Shown here in pieces: positions 17,611 to 27,628 of a stretch of DNA of 64,000 nucleotides. Source of the stretch: Actinopolymorpha alba DSM 45243 (GTDB lineage Bacteria > Actinomycetota > Actinomycetes > Propionibacteriales > Actinopolymorphaceae). The position numbers and the translations under genes were made by a program. How positions within the stretch are numbered: the stretch's first letter is position 1; each line of letters opens with the position of its first letter. Under the pieces are notes generated by a model. That model saw only the letters and a program-made list of their open reading frames with translations. It was not told where the DNA came from and searched no databases. The stretch spans positions 55,978 to 119,977 of the forward strand of contig NZ_KB892747.1 of NCBI RefSeq assembly GCF_000373925.1. The letters are read 5' to 3'.

Positions 17611-19380
17611 TCAGGAAGCGCAGACCTCGACCAGGTGGTCGACGACCTCCGCAATCGGTAGGTCGATGCGTTCGCTGGTCCGGCGGTCCTTGACCTCGAC
17701 CTTGCCGTCGACGATCCGCCGGCCACACGTCACGATCGTGGGGACGCCGATCAGGTCGGCGTCGTTGAACTTCTCCCCCGGGCTGGCGGCCCGCCGATCG
17801 TCCAGCAGCACCCGGATGCCCCGCGCGTCCAACTCGGCGGCGAGCTTCTCGGCGACCTCGAACGGCTCGGCGTTCTTGCCCGTCGCGACGATGTGGACGT
17901 CAGCCGGGCTGATCTCGCGCGGCCAGATGAGTCCCTTGTCGTCGTGGTTCTTCTCCGCGATCGCCGCGAGCGCCCGGCTGACACCGATGCCGTACGACCC
18001 CATCGTCACGACGACCTGCTTGCCGTTCTCGTCGAGGACCTTGAGGTCGAGCGCCTCGGCGAACTTCCGGCCGAGAGCGAAGATATGCCCGATCTCGACG
18101 CCACGGGCGATGGTCAGGGAGCTGCCGCACCTCGGGCAGGGGTCACCTTCGCGGATCTCCGCGGCGAAGATCGTCCCGTCGGCTTCGAAGTCGCGACCCG
18201 CCACCAGGTCGACGACGTGATTGCCGGGCTCGTTGGCGCCGGTCACCCAGCGGGTCCCGGCGACCACCCGCGGGTCGACGAGGTAGCGCACCTTGGCGGC
18301 CTTGTCCTCGCCCAGCACGTCGGGCCCGATGTAGCCGCGGACGAGTGCGGGGTTGGCAGCGAAATCCTCCTCCGTCGTCGCCTCGACCGTCGCGGGGTAC
18401 ACCTGGGCACCCAGGCGCTTCTCGTCGACTTCGCGGTCGCCGGGGACGCCGATGGCCAGTAGCTCGGACTCACCCGTGGGGTGGACGAGCTTCACGATGA
18501 GGTTCTTCAGGGTGTCTGACGCCTGCCAGGGCCGGTCGTCGCGGCGCAGCTTCTCCTGGGAGTTGAGCAGGTTGACCAACGTCTCGATGGTCGGTGTGTC
18601 GGGGGTGTCCTCGACGTGCGCGGCGGGCAGCCCGTCGTACGGCATCGCCTCGGGCACGGGGACCTCGACCGCCTCGGTGTTACCGGCGTAGTCGCAGGAC
18701 GTGCAACGAACGAACGTGTCCTCGCCCACCTCGGTCGGCGTCAGGAACTCCTCGCTCAGCGAACCGCCCATCGCGCCCGCCATCGCCGTGACGATCACGT
18801 GGTCGAGGCCCAGGCGGTTGAACGTGCTGATGTAGGCGTCGCGGTGCTTGGTGTAGGACGCCACCAGGCCGGCGTCGTCGACGTCGAAGGAGTAGGAGTC
18901 CTTCATCGAGAACTCCCGACCGCGCATGATGCCGGCACGGGGCCGCGGCTCGTCGCGGTACTTCCACTGGATCTGGTAGATCGACAGCGGAAGGTCCTTG
19001 TAGGACGAGAAGAGGTCCTTGACCAGGAGGGTGAAGATCTCCTCGTGCGTGGGACCCAGGAGATAGTCGTTGCCCTTGCGGTCCTTCAACCGGAAGATGT
19101 CGTCGCCGTACTCCGTCCAGCGGCCGGTGCGCTCATAGGGCTCACGCGGCAGCAGCGCCGGCAGGTGGATCTCCTGGAACCCCGCGGCGTCCATCTCTTC
19201 GCGTACGACCCGCTCGACGTTGAGGTACGCCCGCCACCCGAGCGGCAGCCAGGAATAGATGCCAGGTGCGGCCCGGCGGATGTAACCGGCCCGGACCAAC
19301 AGCCGGTGGCTCGGGACCTCGGCATCCGCGGGATCTTCGCGCAGTGTTCGCAGGAACAGCGTCGACATCCGCAGGATCAC
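17611..19380 (-). CDS. proS: Prolyl-tRNA synthetase, bacterial type
   Basis: A 589-residue class II synthetase that charges tRNA-Pro. The GTG at 19380 ([25 protein letters not shown]) follows GAGGAG. Motif 1 is at the start ([31 protein letters not shown]), motif 2 is [17 protein letters not shown] and motif 3 is [16 protein letters not shown]. The editing insertion domain lies between motifs 2 and 3 (about residues 225-395), defining the long bacterial type. The anticodon domain is C-terminal. In actinobacteria the gene lies near the ispG-rseP-dxr cluster; here about 12 kb of other genes intervenes. Confidence 0.97.
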   Translation of the reverse strand: MILRMSTLFLRTLREDPADAEVPSHRLLVRAGYIRRAAPGIYSWLPLGWRAYLNVERVVREEMDAAGFQEIHLPALLPREPYERTGRWTEYGDDIFRLKDRKGNDYLLGPTHEEIFTLLVKDLFSSYKDLPLSIYQIQWKYRDEPRPRAGIMRGREFSMKDSYSFDVDDAGLVASYTKHRDAYISTFNRLGLDHVIVTAMAGAMGGSLSEEFLTPTEVGEDTFVRCTSCDYAGNTEAVEVPVPEAMPYDGLPAAHVEDTPDTPTIETLVNLLNSQEKLRRDDRPWQASDTLKNLIVKLVHPTGESELLAIGVPGDREVDEKRLGAQVYPATVEATTEEDFAANPALVRGYIGPDVLGEDKAAKVRYLVDPRVVAGTRWVTGANEPGNHVVDLVAGRDFEADGTIFAAEIREGDPCPRCGSSLTIARGVEIGHIFALGRKFAEALDLKVLDENGKQVVVTMGSYGIGVSRALAAIAEKNHDDKGLIWPREISPADVHIVATGKNAEPFEVAEKLAAELDARGIRVLLDDRRAASPGEKFNDADLIGVPTIVTCGRRIVDGKVEVKDRRTSERIDLPIAEVVDHLVEVCAS

Positions 19381-19530
19381 GGCATTTCTCCTCGGCTACA
19401 CGGGTGGCCACGTCACCACCAGGGGATTTGCCGAGGATACCGGCCTTCGGCCACCAGCCAGCCACGGGTTTGCCGCGTGGCGTCCACCTGGAGCGGGTCG
19501 GCGAGCGCGGGCCCTCGCCGGCCGCTTCAC

Positions 19531-19941
19531 CTACCCGACCGGCCTGGGCATCCAGGCGGGGATCAGCTCCGGGTCACGTGGGTACTGCTCGAGATCGTCG
19601 AGCCAGGTCTCGTCCAACGGCTCGGGTCGCAGGTCCGGCTTGCTGTCGTAGTCGAAGTCGACGGAGAACCTGCCGGTGGCATCCATCCGGAACGTCGCCG
19701 TGAACCACGCGCCCTTACCGGGCTCGTAGGTGACTTCCCTCAGCTCCTCGAACAGCAGGAAGAGCTGCGCGACCGGAAGGGAGACCGACGCGCGTTCGCC
19801 GTTCGGCCTGACGATCGTCCCCCGAAACTCGGTCACGATGGTGACCATGTAGCAGACGACCTCAACAGACTCCCACTCGTCTGTAAGCTCGTCGACCAAG
19901 ACTTGGCCGATCTGCTGGTACAGCTCAGTGTGGTCTGCCAT
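19531..19941 (-). CDS. YezG/DUF600-like immunity protein
   Basis: A 136-residue acidic protein (LYQQIGQVLVDELTDEWESVEV at the start, FSVDFDYDSKPDL near residue 90, and a WLDDLEQYPRD end). The pattern fits the YezG/DUF600 immunity family, cognate to the YeeF nuclease toxin in Bacillus. The assignment rests on this pattern plus position: it lies 11 bases downstream of a nuclease toxin gene on the same strand, the usual toxin-then-immunity order. No signal peptide or membrane helix is seen, so it should block the nuclease in the cytoplasm. Confidence 0.75.
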   Translation of the reverse strand: MADHTELYQQIGQVLVDELTDEWESVEVVCYMVTIVTEFRGTIVRPNGERASVSLPVAQLFLLFEELREVTYEPGKGAWFTATFRMDATGRFSVDFDYDSKPDLRPEPLDETWLDDLEQYPRDPELIPAWMPRPVG

Positions 19942-19952
19942 CTGCTCTCCCC

Positions 19953-20573
19953 TCAGCGATTCCGGAAGACCCTGGGGACCGTCTCGGTCGTGCCATTCGG
20001 CCTCGTAATGGTGTACTCAACCACGTAAAGGTCCGGGCGTTCACCGGGGCCGGTATAGACAGGGTTGATTCTTACGTGGACCTGGTTGCCGCCGCGCAAC
20101 TCGTTGGCCCACATCTGCTCCATGTTGTACCACTCACGCCGTCCCCTGCTGTTGAGTTGAGCGGATTGCGGGAGCATGTTGATCCCCTCGCCCGCACCGC
20201 CGAACTGCGTACCAAACAGGTGTCCGCCCTCGTCCCCCGGATTGCCGACACCGCGACCGGCGCCGTGGCCCGCCCGGCCCTGCTGGCCACCATGGCGGAC
20301 GCCGCTTCGCAGGACGAGTTGACCTTCCGCACGGATCACCCGGCCGTGCTGGTCGGTCATGTAAACGTAGTTGCTGTTGGCCCTGCCGTTGTGGACCCGA
20401 TAGATGGTGTTGGGCTCCCAGTTGGGAGAGTTGGTAGTGCCCCGTCGGCGGCGGTTGAGCTCGCGGGTCCAGTTGCGAGGCCCGCCAGCCTGCACCACGC
20501 GCACCCTTCGGCCGGTCATGGCCGAGAGCCGACGAACGATTGCCCTGGCGACCCTGGTGTTGGCGCGAGCCAT
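19953..20573 (-). CDS. DNA/RNA non-specific endonuclease toxin (YeeF C-terminal type)
   Basis: A 206-residue protein with a short Arg-rich N-terminus (residues 1-45) and a nuclease domain. DEGGHLFGTQFGG at residues 114-126 and INMLPQSAQLN at 131-141, then WYNMEQMWANEL, match the type 2 non-specific endonuclease domain found at the C-termini of polymorphic toxins. Asp114, His118 and Asn141 are the likely catalytic or metal-binding residues. The ATG at 20573 has a GGGAGG site, so this is a genuine separate start. There is no LXG or WXG trafficking domain in the protein itself. It is followed by the immunity gene. Confidence 0.8.
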   Translation of the reverse strand: MARANTRVARAIVRRLSAMTGRRVRVVQAGGPRNWTRELNRRRRGTTNSPNWEPNTIYRVHNGRANSNYVYMTDQHGRVIRAEGQLVLRSGVRHGGQQGRAGHGAGRGVGNPGDEGGHLFGTQFGGAGEGINMLPQSAQLNSRGRREWYNMEQMWANELRGGNQVHVRINPVYTGPGERPDLYVVEYTITRPNGTTETVPRVFRNR

Positions 20574-20728
20574 GACGACCTCCCCGCTCGACCACGCCTT
20601 CTGGACAACCTACGGTAGATCGACACAGGTGATCAGAAACTTCTCCACAATGGCCACTAGGCTCATCGACACCGCGATGCCGGTCGGTAAAGTCACAAGC
20701 GGCATCTCAGACGAAGGGGAGGGCGGCT

Positions 20729-21160
20729 GTGGCCGACGTCAGCGCCAACGATTTCGACCGGTTGTTCAACGACGCGTTGTCGACCCTGCGCCCCCTGGTC
20801 GCGCAGAGCCAGAGCGAGTCTGACGGCGACAGCGAGCCGCCCGAGCCCATCCGTGGCGTCGGTGAGGCGCTCGACGGCCACGTCCGTGTCACCGCCCGGC
20901 CGGGTGGCCAGATCGAAGCGGTGGAGCTGAATCCCCGCGCCCTCCGGTCAGATTCCGAGACCCTCGCGCAGGCGTTCGCCGACGCCTCCAACGCCGCGCT
21001 CCAGGACCTCCAGCAAAAGCTCAGCGCGGCCCTGCCGGCGATGCCCGACCAGGCCGAGTTGTTCGAACGCCTGAAGGAGTTCCAGAACCAATCGATGGTT
21101 CAGATGCAGCGTTACCTCCAGGCGATCACCGACGTGCAAGACCGGATCGACAGGGACTGA
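20729..21160 (+). CDS. YbaB/EbfC-family-like protein of a type VII secretion cassette
   Basis: A 143-residue protein. DGHVRVTARPGGQIEAVELNPRALRSDSETLAQAFADASNAA has the beta-turn-helix form of YbaB/EbfC proteins; the flanks are helical (residues 1-30 and 85-143, probable coiled coil). In actinobacteria such proteins precede WXG100 genes and secreted polymorphic toxins. It starts at GTG 20729, diverging from the nuclease gene across 155 bases, and ends 3 bases before the next gene. A chaperone or structural role is inferred from context only. Confidence 0.7.
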   Translation: MADVSANDFDRLFNDALSTLRPLVAQSQSESDGDSEPPEPIRGVGEALDGHVRVTARPGGQIEAVELNPRALRSDSETLAQAFADASNAALQDLQQKLSAALPAMPDQAELFERLKEFQNQSMVQMQRYLQAITDVQDRIDRD

Positions 21161-21163
21161 CCG

Positions 21164-21496
21164 ATGGGTGAGCAGGTCGACGTCGGATGGGACAAGCTGC
21201 GGCGCGCGGCCGGTGACGTGGATGACGTCGCCCAACGCCTGGGTCGCGAGCTCCAGTCGACGCAGGGCGAGCTCGCGGGATACGGCGAGCCGTGGGGCGG
21301 CGACGAGATCGGCATGCTGATCGGCATCACCCACCAGGTGGTCTCGGAGTTCGCGTTCGAAAAGCTCGGCGAACTCCAGGAGGACCTGGCCACGCATTCC
21401 CAGGCCCTGGAAGGCGTCGCCACGACCTACCGCGACAACGAAGAAGGCGGCCAGCAGGCGATGGAGCAGCTGGGCAACGGCGCGGAAGCGATCTGA
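21164..21496 (+). CDS. WXG100-like small secreted protein
   Basis: A 110-residue, fully helical protein with a W-G-G turn at residues 44-46 (EPWGGDEIG) between two long helices, the WXG100/ESAT-6 architecture. It has no Sec signal, as expected for type VII substrates. The ATG at 21164 comes directly after the stop of the YbaB-like gene, and its own stop lies 13 bases before the next gene. It likely acts as a partner that helps target the downstream WXG-membrane protein or a toxin for export. Confidence 0.75.
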   Translation: MGEQVDVGWDKLRRAAGDVDDVAQRLGRELQSTQGELAGYGEPWGGDEIGMLIGITHQVVSEFAFEKLGELQEDLATHSQALEGVATTYRDNEEGGQQAMEQLGNGAEAI

Positions 21497-21509
21497 GGGG
21501 GACTCGGTC

Positions 21510-21995
21510 ATGGGGTTGCAGCTTCCGGGTGAGCTGGTCACCGTCCTCGGCATGATTGGCATCAACTGGCCCGAAGGCGACGAGGAGAAGCTCTTCCGGA
21601 TGGGCCAGACCTGGCTCGACTTCTCCGGCAACCTCGGGCAGATCTCCGGCGATGCCGAGAAGGCCGCCGAAGCGGTCTGGACGGGTCACCAGGGCCCGAC
21701 CGTCGAGGCGTTCAAGGAAATGTGGGACAAGCACGGCGGCACGAAGAACCTCGACATCGCCTCAGGCGCGGGGATGGGTTTCGGTCTCGGGCTGTTCCTC
21801 TACGCTGTGATCCTCCTCATCCTGAAGATCAACGCGATGATCCAGCTGGTGTTCCTGGCGATCGCCATTGCCCAGGCGATCGCGACCGCGGTGGCGACGT
21901 TCGGAGCCTCGCTGTTGCAGATCCCGATCTTCCGTCAGATCACCAAGACCATCATCGAGAACCTCCTCTGGATGGCGATCGAGAAGATCATCTAG
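21510..21995 (+). CDS. WXG-like domain protein with hydrophobic C-terminus
   Basis: A 161-residue protein. Residues 1-80 (LPGELVTVLGMIGINWPEGDEEKL, then AEAVWTGHQGPTVEAF) match the N-terminal trafficking domain of large actinobacterial polymorphic toxins. Residues about 86-107 and 111-135 are strongly hydrophobic, as in those toxins. Here the protein stops at residue 161, where the large toxins continue for hundreds of residues into a C-terminal toxin domain. Its last 234 bases overlap, antisense, the open end of the DUF389 gene. It may be a truncated toxin or a stand-alone adaptor for the divergent nuclease. Confidence 0.7.
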   Translation: MGLQLPGELVTVLGMIGINWPEGDEEKLFRMGQTWLDFSGNLGQISGDAEKAAEAVWTGHQGPTVEAFKEMWDKHGGTKNLDIASGAGMGFGLGLFLYAVILLILKINAMIQLVFLAIAIAQAIATAVATFGASLLQIPIFRQITKTIIENLLWMAIEKII

Positions 21996-22949
21996 GGCGG
22001 CCGCTCTTCTCGCCGGAAATCTCCTCACGGAGCTGGCCGCGGCCTTCTGGACGATCAGGGTGATGACCCCGGCCAGCACGATCGCGGCCATGTTGATGCC
22101 CAGTTGGGCGGCTGCGCCCGCGGCCTCTCTGCCATCCCAGAGAGCCAGCGCCAGGGCGAGGTCACCGGCTGCCGGCACTGTCGTCACCGAGATGAAGACG
22201 CCCACCAGGGCACCCGACTTCGCCGATGTCAACGACAGCACACCCGCGATCCCGGCGATGAAGGCCACGACGAACGACCACCGGTCCGGCCGCCAGATGA
22301 ACCCGGTCAAGGGACGCGGGGACGTCAGCACCGACGCGTCGATCCACCCGAACGCCGCCGCGACCAGGCAGGCGACAGTGGTGACGACGATGGCGCCGGC
22401 GAACCCGACCGCGAGGGTGACCAACGACTGGCGGAGCAGGCTGTAGCGGCGATGCACCAGACCCACGGCGAGTCCCGCCAGCGGGCCGAACTCGGGCCCC
22501 ACCACCATGGCACCGACCACGAGGATCGACGAGTCGAGAATGACCGCGATCGCCGCCAGGATCGCGGCCAGGCTGAGGAACCACACGAAGGTCTTCGAGA
22601 GCGCGGCCTCCGCGTCGGTCCGGCGTACGACCTCCTCCCAGATCACCGCGTCCGCGCCCTCGCCCGGCGCGTCATCCTCGGCCCGCTCGGCCGCCACCGA
22701 GACCGCCGTGTCGACCGTCTCGAGCGCGATCGTGCCCGACACGTCGACGCCGAGGCGACGGAGTTCGCAGATGAGTTCGTCGACCGACTCGCGTGCCACG
22801 TCAGCGAGGACGAGGTCGCCAGGCGGGCGAAGCGACGACCCGGGCAGGACGGCGAGGTTGGCGACACCCGGGCAGCCGTCGAGCAGCCCGACGACCTCAT
22901 CGGTGAGCGTGGACGGCGATGTCACCCTCAGATGGAGCACGCCGAACAT
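21762..22949 (-). CDS. DUF389 family membrane protein with overlapping 3' extension
   Basis: A 395-residue frame. Residues 1-75 form a small soluble domain. From about 115 to 310 there are six or so membrane helices typical of DUF389 (FVWFLSLAAILAAIAVILDSS, VGAMVVGPEFGPLAGLAVGL, and SAKSGALVGVFISVTTVPAAG). Normal members end soon after ITLIVQKA; here the frame continues about 78 residues antisense to the WXG-membrane gene, giving an unnatural Asp/Glu/Arg/His-rich tail. The native stop may be lost. The function of the family is unknown. Confidence 0.8.
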   Translation of the reverse strand: MFGVLHLRVTSPSTLTDEVVGLLDGCPGVANLAVLPGSSLRPPGDLVLADVARESVDELICELRRLGVDVSGTIALETVDTAVSVAAERAEDDAPGEGADAVIWEEVVRRTDAEAALSKTFVWFLSLAAILAAIAVILDSSILVVGAMVVGPEFGPLAGLAVGLVHRRYSLLRQSLVTLAVGFAGAIVVTTVACLVAAAFGWIDASVLTSPRPLTGFIWRPDRWSFVVAFIAGIAGVLSLTSAKSGALVGVFISVTTVPAAGDLALALALWDGREAAGAAAQLGINMAAIVLAGVITLIVQKAAASSVRRFPARRAAALDDLLDRHPEEVLDDGLGDLTEDRDLQQRGSERRHRGRDRLGNGDRQEHQLDHRVDLQDEEDHSVEEQPETETHPRA

Positions 22950-23009
22950 CGTAGGCCGGGCGTTGTCGGCGCCCGCCGCGGCCGCTGCGGCCGGCGCGGC
23001 CGCCGCGGC

Positions 23010-26000
23010 TCAGGGGGTGCCGTATCCGCCACCGCCCGGCGTCTCGATCACGAGGACGTCTCCCGGCACCACCTCGACCGAATCCGCGCCCGCCAGGTCC
23101 ACAACGGTCCCGTCGGCGCGTTCCACGCGGTTGTGGCCGAGGTCGCCGGGCGATCCGCCGGCCATGCCGTACGGCGGGACCCGGCGGTGGCCCGACAACA
23201 GCCCGACGGTGACGGGTTCGAGGAACCGCAGCCGGCGTACCGCGCCATCCCCGCCACGCCAGCGGCCCGCACCACCGCTCCCCTGGCGGATCGAGAAGCT
23301 CTCGACCTGGACGGGGAACCGCCACTCCAGCACCTCGGGGTCGGTGAGCCGGGAGTTCGTCATGTGCGTCTGCACCACCGCAGCACCGTCGAAACCGTCA
23401 CCGGCACCCGAGCCTGACGCCACGGTCTCGTAGTACTGGTACCGGTCGTTCCCGAACGTCACGTTGTTCATCGTCCCGGACCCTTCCGCCTGCACACTGA
23501 GCGCGGCGTACAACGCGCCCGTCACCGCCTGGGAGGTCTCGACGTTCCCCGCGACCACGGCGGCTGGGAAGACCGGCCCGAGCATGGAGCCCTCGGGTAC
23601 GACGATCCGCAGCGGTCGCAGGCAGCCGTCGTTGAGCGGGATGTCGTCGTCGACCAGGGTCCGGAAGACGTAGAGCACCGCCGCCTTCGCGACCGAGGCG
23701 GGTGCGTTGAAGTTCGTGTCGAGTTGGGGCGAGGTGCCGGTGAAGTCAATCGTCGCGGTGCGCTCGGCGTGGTTGACGTCGACCCGCACCTCGATCTGCG
23801 CGCCCGAATCCATCTCGTAGCTGTAGGACCCGCCCTGGAGGGTGTCGATCACCCGGCGGACCGCCTCCTCGGCGTTGTCCTGCACGTGTCGCATGTACGC
23901 CTGAACGACGTCGAGGCCGAAGTGGGCGATCATCTTGCGCACCTCCTCGACACCCTTTTCGCTGGCGGCGATCTGGGCGCGGAGGTCAGCAAGGTTGGTG
24001 GTCGGATTGCGGGAGGGGTACGCCGCCTCGGTGAGCAGGCGCAGCGTTTCTTCCTCGCGGAAACGACCATCTTCGACGAGAAGCCAGTTGTCGAAGAGCA
24101 CGCCCTCCTCGTGGACGGTGCGGCTCAGCGCCGGCATCGAGCCCGGTGTCAGGCCACCGATCTCGGCGTGGTGGCCGCGCGAGGCGACGAAGAACAACAC
24201 GGTCTCCCCCGCGTCGTCATACACCGGGGTCACGACGGTCACGTCAGGTAGATGGGTGCCACCGTGGTACGGATCGTTGACGGCGTAGATGTCGCCGGGC
24301 TTCATGCGCTCGCGCCGCCGGCTGATCACCTCCTGCACGCTCGCGCCCATCGAGCCGAGATGCACCGGCATGTGCGGAGCATTGGCGATGAGGCTCCCGT
24401 CGGGAGCGAACAGCGCGCAGGAGAAGTCCAGCCGTTCCTTGATGTTGACCGACTGGGCCGTCGACTCCAGCCGGGCGCCCATCTGCTCGGCGATGGACAT
24501 GAAAAGATTGTTGAAGATCTCCAGCAGCACCGGATCGACCTCTGTGCTGACCCGGTCCGCGTCGACGCGGGCGCGGACGCGCTGGACCCGCAGGTGGCCG
24601 TGCTCGGTGACGGTCGCGGACCAGCCGTCGTCGACCACGGTGGTGGCGTTCGCCTCGGCGATGATCGCCGGACCGGCCACCGTGTCGGAGGGACGCAGGA
24701 GTTCGCGCTGGTAGAGCGGCACCTGGTGCCACGCCCCGCTGGCGTACATCGGCACCGTGTCAACCAGACCTTGCGGCCGGCGTTCGCCAGTGTCAACCAG
24801 GCCTTGCGAATGGCCGGTGGGCGGATCGCCCATGTGTGACAGGTCCGGCTGCTCGGTCAGGCCCACCGCCTCGACCGAGATCGCCTCGACGACGAGCGGG
24901 CGGTCCATCAGGAAGGAGTACGTACGCCTGTAAGCGACCTCGAACTCCCCCGTCATCGCGGCCGGATCGCCAAGCCGCACAGGGATGGCGGTGTCGGTGC
25001 CGTCATAACGGAGGTGGGCGCGCCGGGCCACCCGGATCCGGTCGGAGGGTACGTCCTCGTCGAGCAGTTCGCCCCGCGTCACCGCCTCGAGTGAGTCTGC
25101 GACGTTGGTGAGGCGTTCCATCGCGGCGGGCGACAACGTGCACTCGACCGACTGCTCGCGCATCGCGGTGGTGTCGGCGAGGCCAATTCCCAAGGCGGAC
25201 AGGACTCCTGCCATCGGCGGCACCAGGACCGTGCGGATGCCAAGCGAGTCCGCGACCGCGCAGGCGTGCTGCCCACCGGCTCCGCCGAAGGTCGTCAGAA
25301 CGTACTCCGTGACGTCGTGGCCCTTCTGCACCGAGATCTTCTTCACCGCGTTCGCCATGTTGGCCACGGCGATCTGGACATAGCCCTCGGCGACCTGTTC
25401 GGGCGTACGATCGTCGCCGGTCCGCGCGGCGATCTCCCCCGCGAGTTCGGCGAACAGTTGCCGCACCACGCCAGCATCGAGCGGCTGATCGCCGTTGGGT
25501 CCGAAGACGTGCGGGAAATGCGCCGGCTGGACCCGCCCCAGCATGACGTTGGCGTCGGTGACCGTGAGCGGTCCGCCGTTGCGATAGCAGGCCGGCCCCG
25601 GGTCGGCGCCCGCGGAGTCCGGGCCCACGCGGTAGCGGCTCCCGTCGAAATGCAGGATCGACCCGCCACCGGCCGCCACGGTGTGGATGTCGAGCATCGG
25701 CGCGCGCAGGCGTACGCCCGCGACCAGGGTGTTGAACACCCGCTCGTACGCACCCGCGTAGTGCGAGACGTCGGTCGACGTGCCGCCCATGTCGAAGCCG
25801 ATGACCTTGTTGAAGCCAGCCAGGGCGGACATCCGCACCATGCCGACAATGCCGCCCGCTGGTCCGGACAGGATCGCGTCCTTGCCCCGGAAATGACCGG
25901 CCTCGGCGAGGCCACCGTTGGACTGCATGAACATCAGGCGTACGCCGGACAGCTCGGCCGCGACCTGCCGCACATAGCGGCGCAGGATTGGCGAGAGATA

Positions 26001-26642
26001 CGCGTCCACCACGGTCGTGTCCCCGCGCGGGACGAGCTTCAGCAACGGGCTCGCCTCACTCGACAGCGACACCTGCGGAAAGCCGATCTGCTCGGCGAGT
26101 TTGCCGATCTCCACCTCGTGCTGGGGGTGCAGATGGCTGTGCAGGCAGACGATCGCCACCGCGCGGATACCGTCGTCGTACGCCTGGCGGAGCTCGACCG
26201 CAAGGGCGTCAAGGTCGGGTTGGCGGAGGGCGCTGCCGTCCGCCGCGATCCGCTCATCAACCTCGACGACACGCTCGTGCAGGAGTTCGGGAAGGACGAT
26301 GTCGCGGTCGAAGATGCGGGGGCGATTCTGGTAGCCGATCCGCAGAGCGTCACCGAAACCCTTGGTGACAACGAGGACCGTCCGCTCACCCTTGCGCTCC
26401 AGCAGCGCGTTGGTGGCGACGGTCGTACCCATCCGGACCGCCTCGATCCGCTCGGCAGGCACGTCGTCGCCAAGCTGGAGGCCAAGCAGCGTATGGATCC
26501 CGGCGACCGCGGCGTCCTGATAGCGCGCGGGATTGTCGGACAACAGCTTGTGTGTCACGAGGGTGCCGTCCGGCCGCCGGGCCACCACGTCAGTGAACGT
26601 GCCGCCGCGGTCGATCCAGAACTGCCAGGTCCCGCGCCCCAT
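23010..26642 (-). CDS. 5-oxoprolinase/hydantoinase A-B fusion
   Basis: A 1210-residue ATP-dependent hydrolase of the OplaH type. The start is ATG 26642 ([21 protein letters not shown]) with GGAAGGAG; the frame upstream is not coding. The HyuA half has [15 protein letters not shown] near residue 290. The HyuB half begins around residue 690 ([20 protein letters not shown]) and ends in a glycine-rich segment ([10 protein letters not shown]). The family opens 5-oxoproline or hydantoins using ATP. It lies 40 bases after a GntR gene. A YcsI/D-glutamate-cyclase family gene lies nearby on the other strand and points to 5-oxoproline. Confidence 0.9.
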   Translation of the reverse strand: MGRGTWQFWIDRGGTFTDVVARRPDGTLVTHKLLSDNPARYQDAAVAGIHTLLGLQLGDDVPAERIEAVRMGTTVATNALLERKGERTVLVVTKGFGDALRIGYQNRPRIFDRDIVLPELLHERVVEVDERIAADGSALRQPDLDALAVELRQAYDDGIRAVAIVCLHSHLHPQHEVEIGKLAEQIGFPQVSLSSEASPLLKLVPRGDTTVVDAYLSPILRRYVRQVAAELSGVRLMFMQSNGGLAEAGHFRGKDAILSGPAGGIVGMVRMSALAGFNKVIGFDMGGTSTDVSHYAGAYERVFNTLVAGVRLRAPMLDIHTVAAGGGSILHFDGSRYRVGPDSAGADPGPACYRNGGPLTVTDANVMLGRVQPAHFPHVFGPNGDQPLDAGVVRQLFAELAGEIAARTGDDRTPEQVAEGYVQIAVANMANAVKKISVQKGHDVTEYVLTTFGGAGGQHACAVADSLGIRTVLVPPMAGVLSALGIGLADTTAMREQSVECTLSPAAMERLTNVADSLEAVTRGELLDEDVPSDRIRVARRAHLRYDGTDTAIPVRLGDPAAMTGEFEVAYRRTYSFLMDRPLVVEAISVEAVGLTEQPDLSHMGDPPTGHSQGLVDTGERRPQGLVDTVPMYASGAWHQVPLYQRELLRPSDTVAGPAIIAEANATTVVDDGWSATVTEHGHLRVQRVRARVDADRVSTEVDPVLLEIFNNLFMSIAEQMGARLESTAQSVNIKERLDFSCALFAPDGSLIANAPHMPVHLGSMGASVQEVISRRRERMKPGDIYAVNDPYHGGTHLPDVTVVTPVYDDAGETVLFFVASRGHHAEIGGLTPGSMPALSRTVHEEGVLFDNWLLVEDGRFREEETLRLLTEAAYPSRNPTTNLADLRAQIAASEKGVEEVRKMIAHFGLDVVQAYMRHVQDNAEEAVRRVIDTLQGGSYSYEMDSGAQIEVRVDVNHAERTATIDFTGTSPQLDTNFNAPASVAKAAVLYVFRTLVDDDIPLNDGCLRPLRIVVPEGSMLGPVFPAAVVAGNVETSQAVTGALYAALSVQAEGSGTMNNVTFGNDRYQYYETVASGSGAGDGFDGAAVVQTHMTNSRLTDPEVLEWRFPVQVESFSIRQGSGGAGRWRGGDGAVRRLRFLEPVTVGLLSGHRRVPPYGMAGGSPGDLGHNRVERADGTVVDLAGADSVEVVPGDVLVIETPGGGGYGTP

Positions 26643-26682
26643 TGTCGAGCTCCTTCCCTCCGCAGGGGTAGATGTCAAGCCG

Positions 26683-27411
26683 TCATTGCGCCGTGCTGTC
26701 GCGCTCGGCGTATGCCTCGACAAGCTGTGCGAGGGCGTCGTCGAGATAGCGTCCGAGGAGTCGTTCGGCCGTTCGTCCGTCGCCGCGCTCCAGCACTTGG
26801 AGGATCTCGACATTGCGGTCGAGATACGGCTCGTGGAACCTTCGCGGGTCGGCCATCACGTGGAACACCAGGCGCAGCTCGGCCAGCAGCCCGCGCATGA
26901 TCTCGTCGACCCGCGAGCTGCCGGCCAGGCCCGCGATCGCCTGGTGGAAGCGGATGTTCGCCGTACCCAGGTCACGCCAGGCGCGGCGCCGCGCCGCCGA
27001 CCGGCCGGCCTTCACCTCCGTCCGAATCGAGGTCAGGTCAGGCAGGGGCGAACCAACGGTGCGGACCGCCGCGCACTCGACGATCTGCCGGACGCGATAC
27101 AGGTCGATCAGGTCATCGAGCGCGAGCCGGCGCACGAACACACCGCGATTGAGCTCGTGCGCCAGAAGGCGCTCGTGGGTGAGGAGCCGGAACGCCTCCC
27201 GCAGCGTGTTACGCGAGACCCCCAGGGCACCACCGATCGCGTCTTCCGGAAGTCGCGCACCCGGGAGGAAGTAGCCCTCAGCGATCCGGCTGCGCAGGAT
27301 GTCGGCGACCAACTCCGCCGTGCTCGACCGGCCCAGTAGGAGGCGATCGGCCTCGAGGCCCCGGAGGCCGGCGTTCGCGCCGTCACCGGGCGACCCGTCC
27401 GCGACGACCAT
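26683..27411 (-). CDS. GntR family regulator, FCD domain
   Basis: A 242-residue regulator from ATG 27411, with GGAGG 5 bases before it. The winged helix is at residues 20-85 ([45 protein letters not shown]). The FCD ligand domain follows, with [19 protein letters not shown] and [20 protein letters not shown] carrying typical metal or acid-binding residues. It is the first gene of the strand leading into the oxoprolinase and diverges from the MFS gene, so it probably controls both directions. Confidence 0.92.
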   Translation of the reverse strand: MVVADGSPGDGANAGLRGLEADRLLLGRSSTAELVADILRSRIAEGYFLPGARLPEDAIGGALGVSRNTLREAFRLLTHERLLAHELNRGVFVRRLALDDLIDLYRVRQIVECAAVRTVGSPLPDLTSIRTEVKAGRSAARRRAWRDLGTANIRFHQAIAGLAGSSRVDEIMRGLLAELRLVFHVMADPRRFHEPYLDRNVEILQVLERGDGRTAERLLGRYLDDALAQLVEAYAERDSTAQ

Positions 27412-27451
27412 AAAACCTCCGAGATCTACGAAATCCTTCGAGATCAACCTC

Positions 27452-27470
27452 TTGTGGGATCGTTCAACAA
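27452..27470. promoter_or_regulatory. Possible GntR operator
   Basis: TTGTGGGATCGTTCAACAA lies in the 217-base divergent region between the GntR and MFS genes. Its ends (TTGT and ACAA) are inverted, as in many FCD-type operators, but the inside is only weakly symmetric. Position favours an operator; sequence support is thin. Confidence 0.25.
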
Positions 27471-27628
27471 TCCTTACCGTGAACCGTAGCACCATCTGTG
27501 AGGCCTCGGCAGTACCCACTTTCCTCTGGTTCAGCCCAGCAGTCAGCAGTGGCAGCGCCGCGCCGCGCCCAGAGTCGTCGTACGACGCGGATCCGAGCAC
27601 GACCATCTGTCGTCCTGTGAGGTCAGCC

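Noticed and set aside
19381..19530. T-box or tRNA element by proS
   Set aside because: No cloverleaf, specifier loop or antiterminator pattern was found in the leader.
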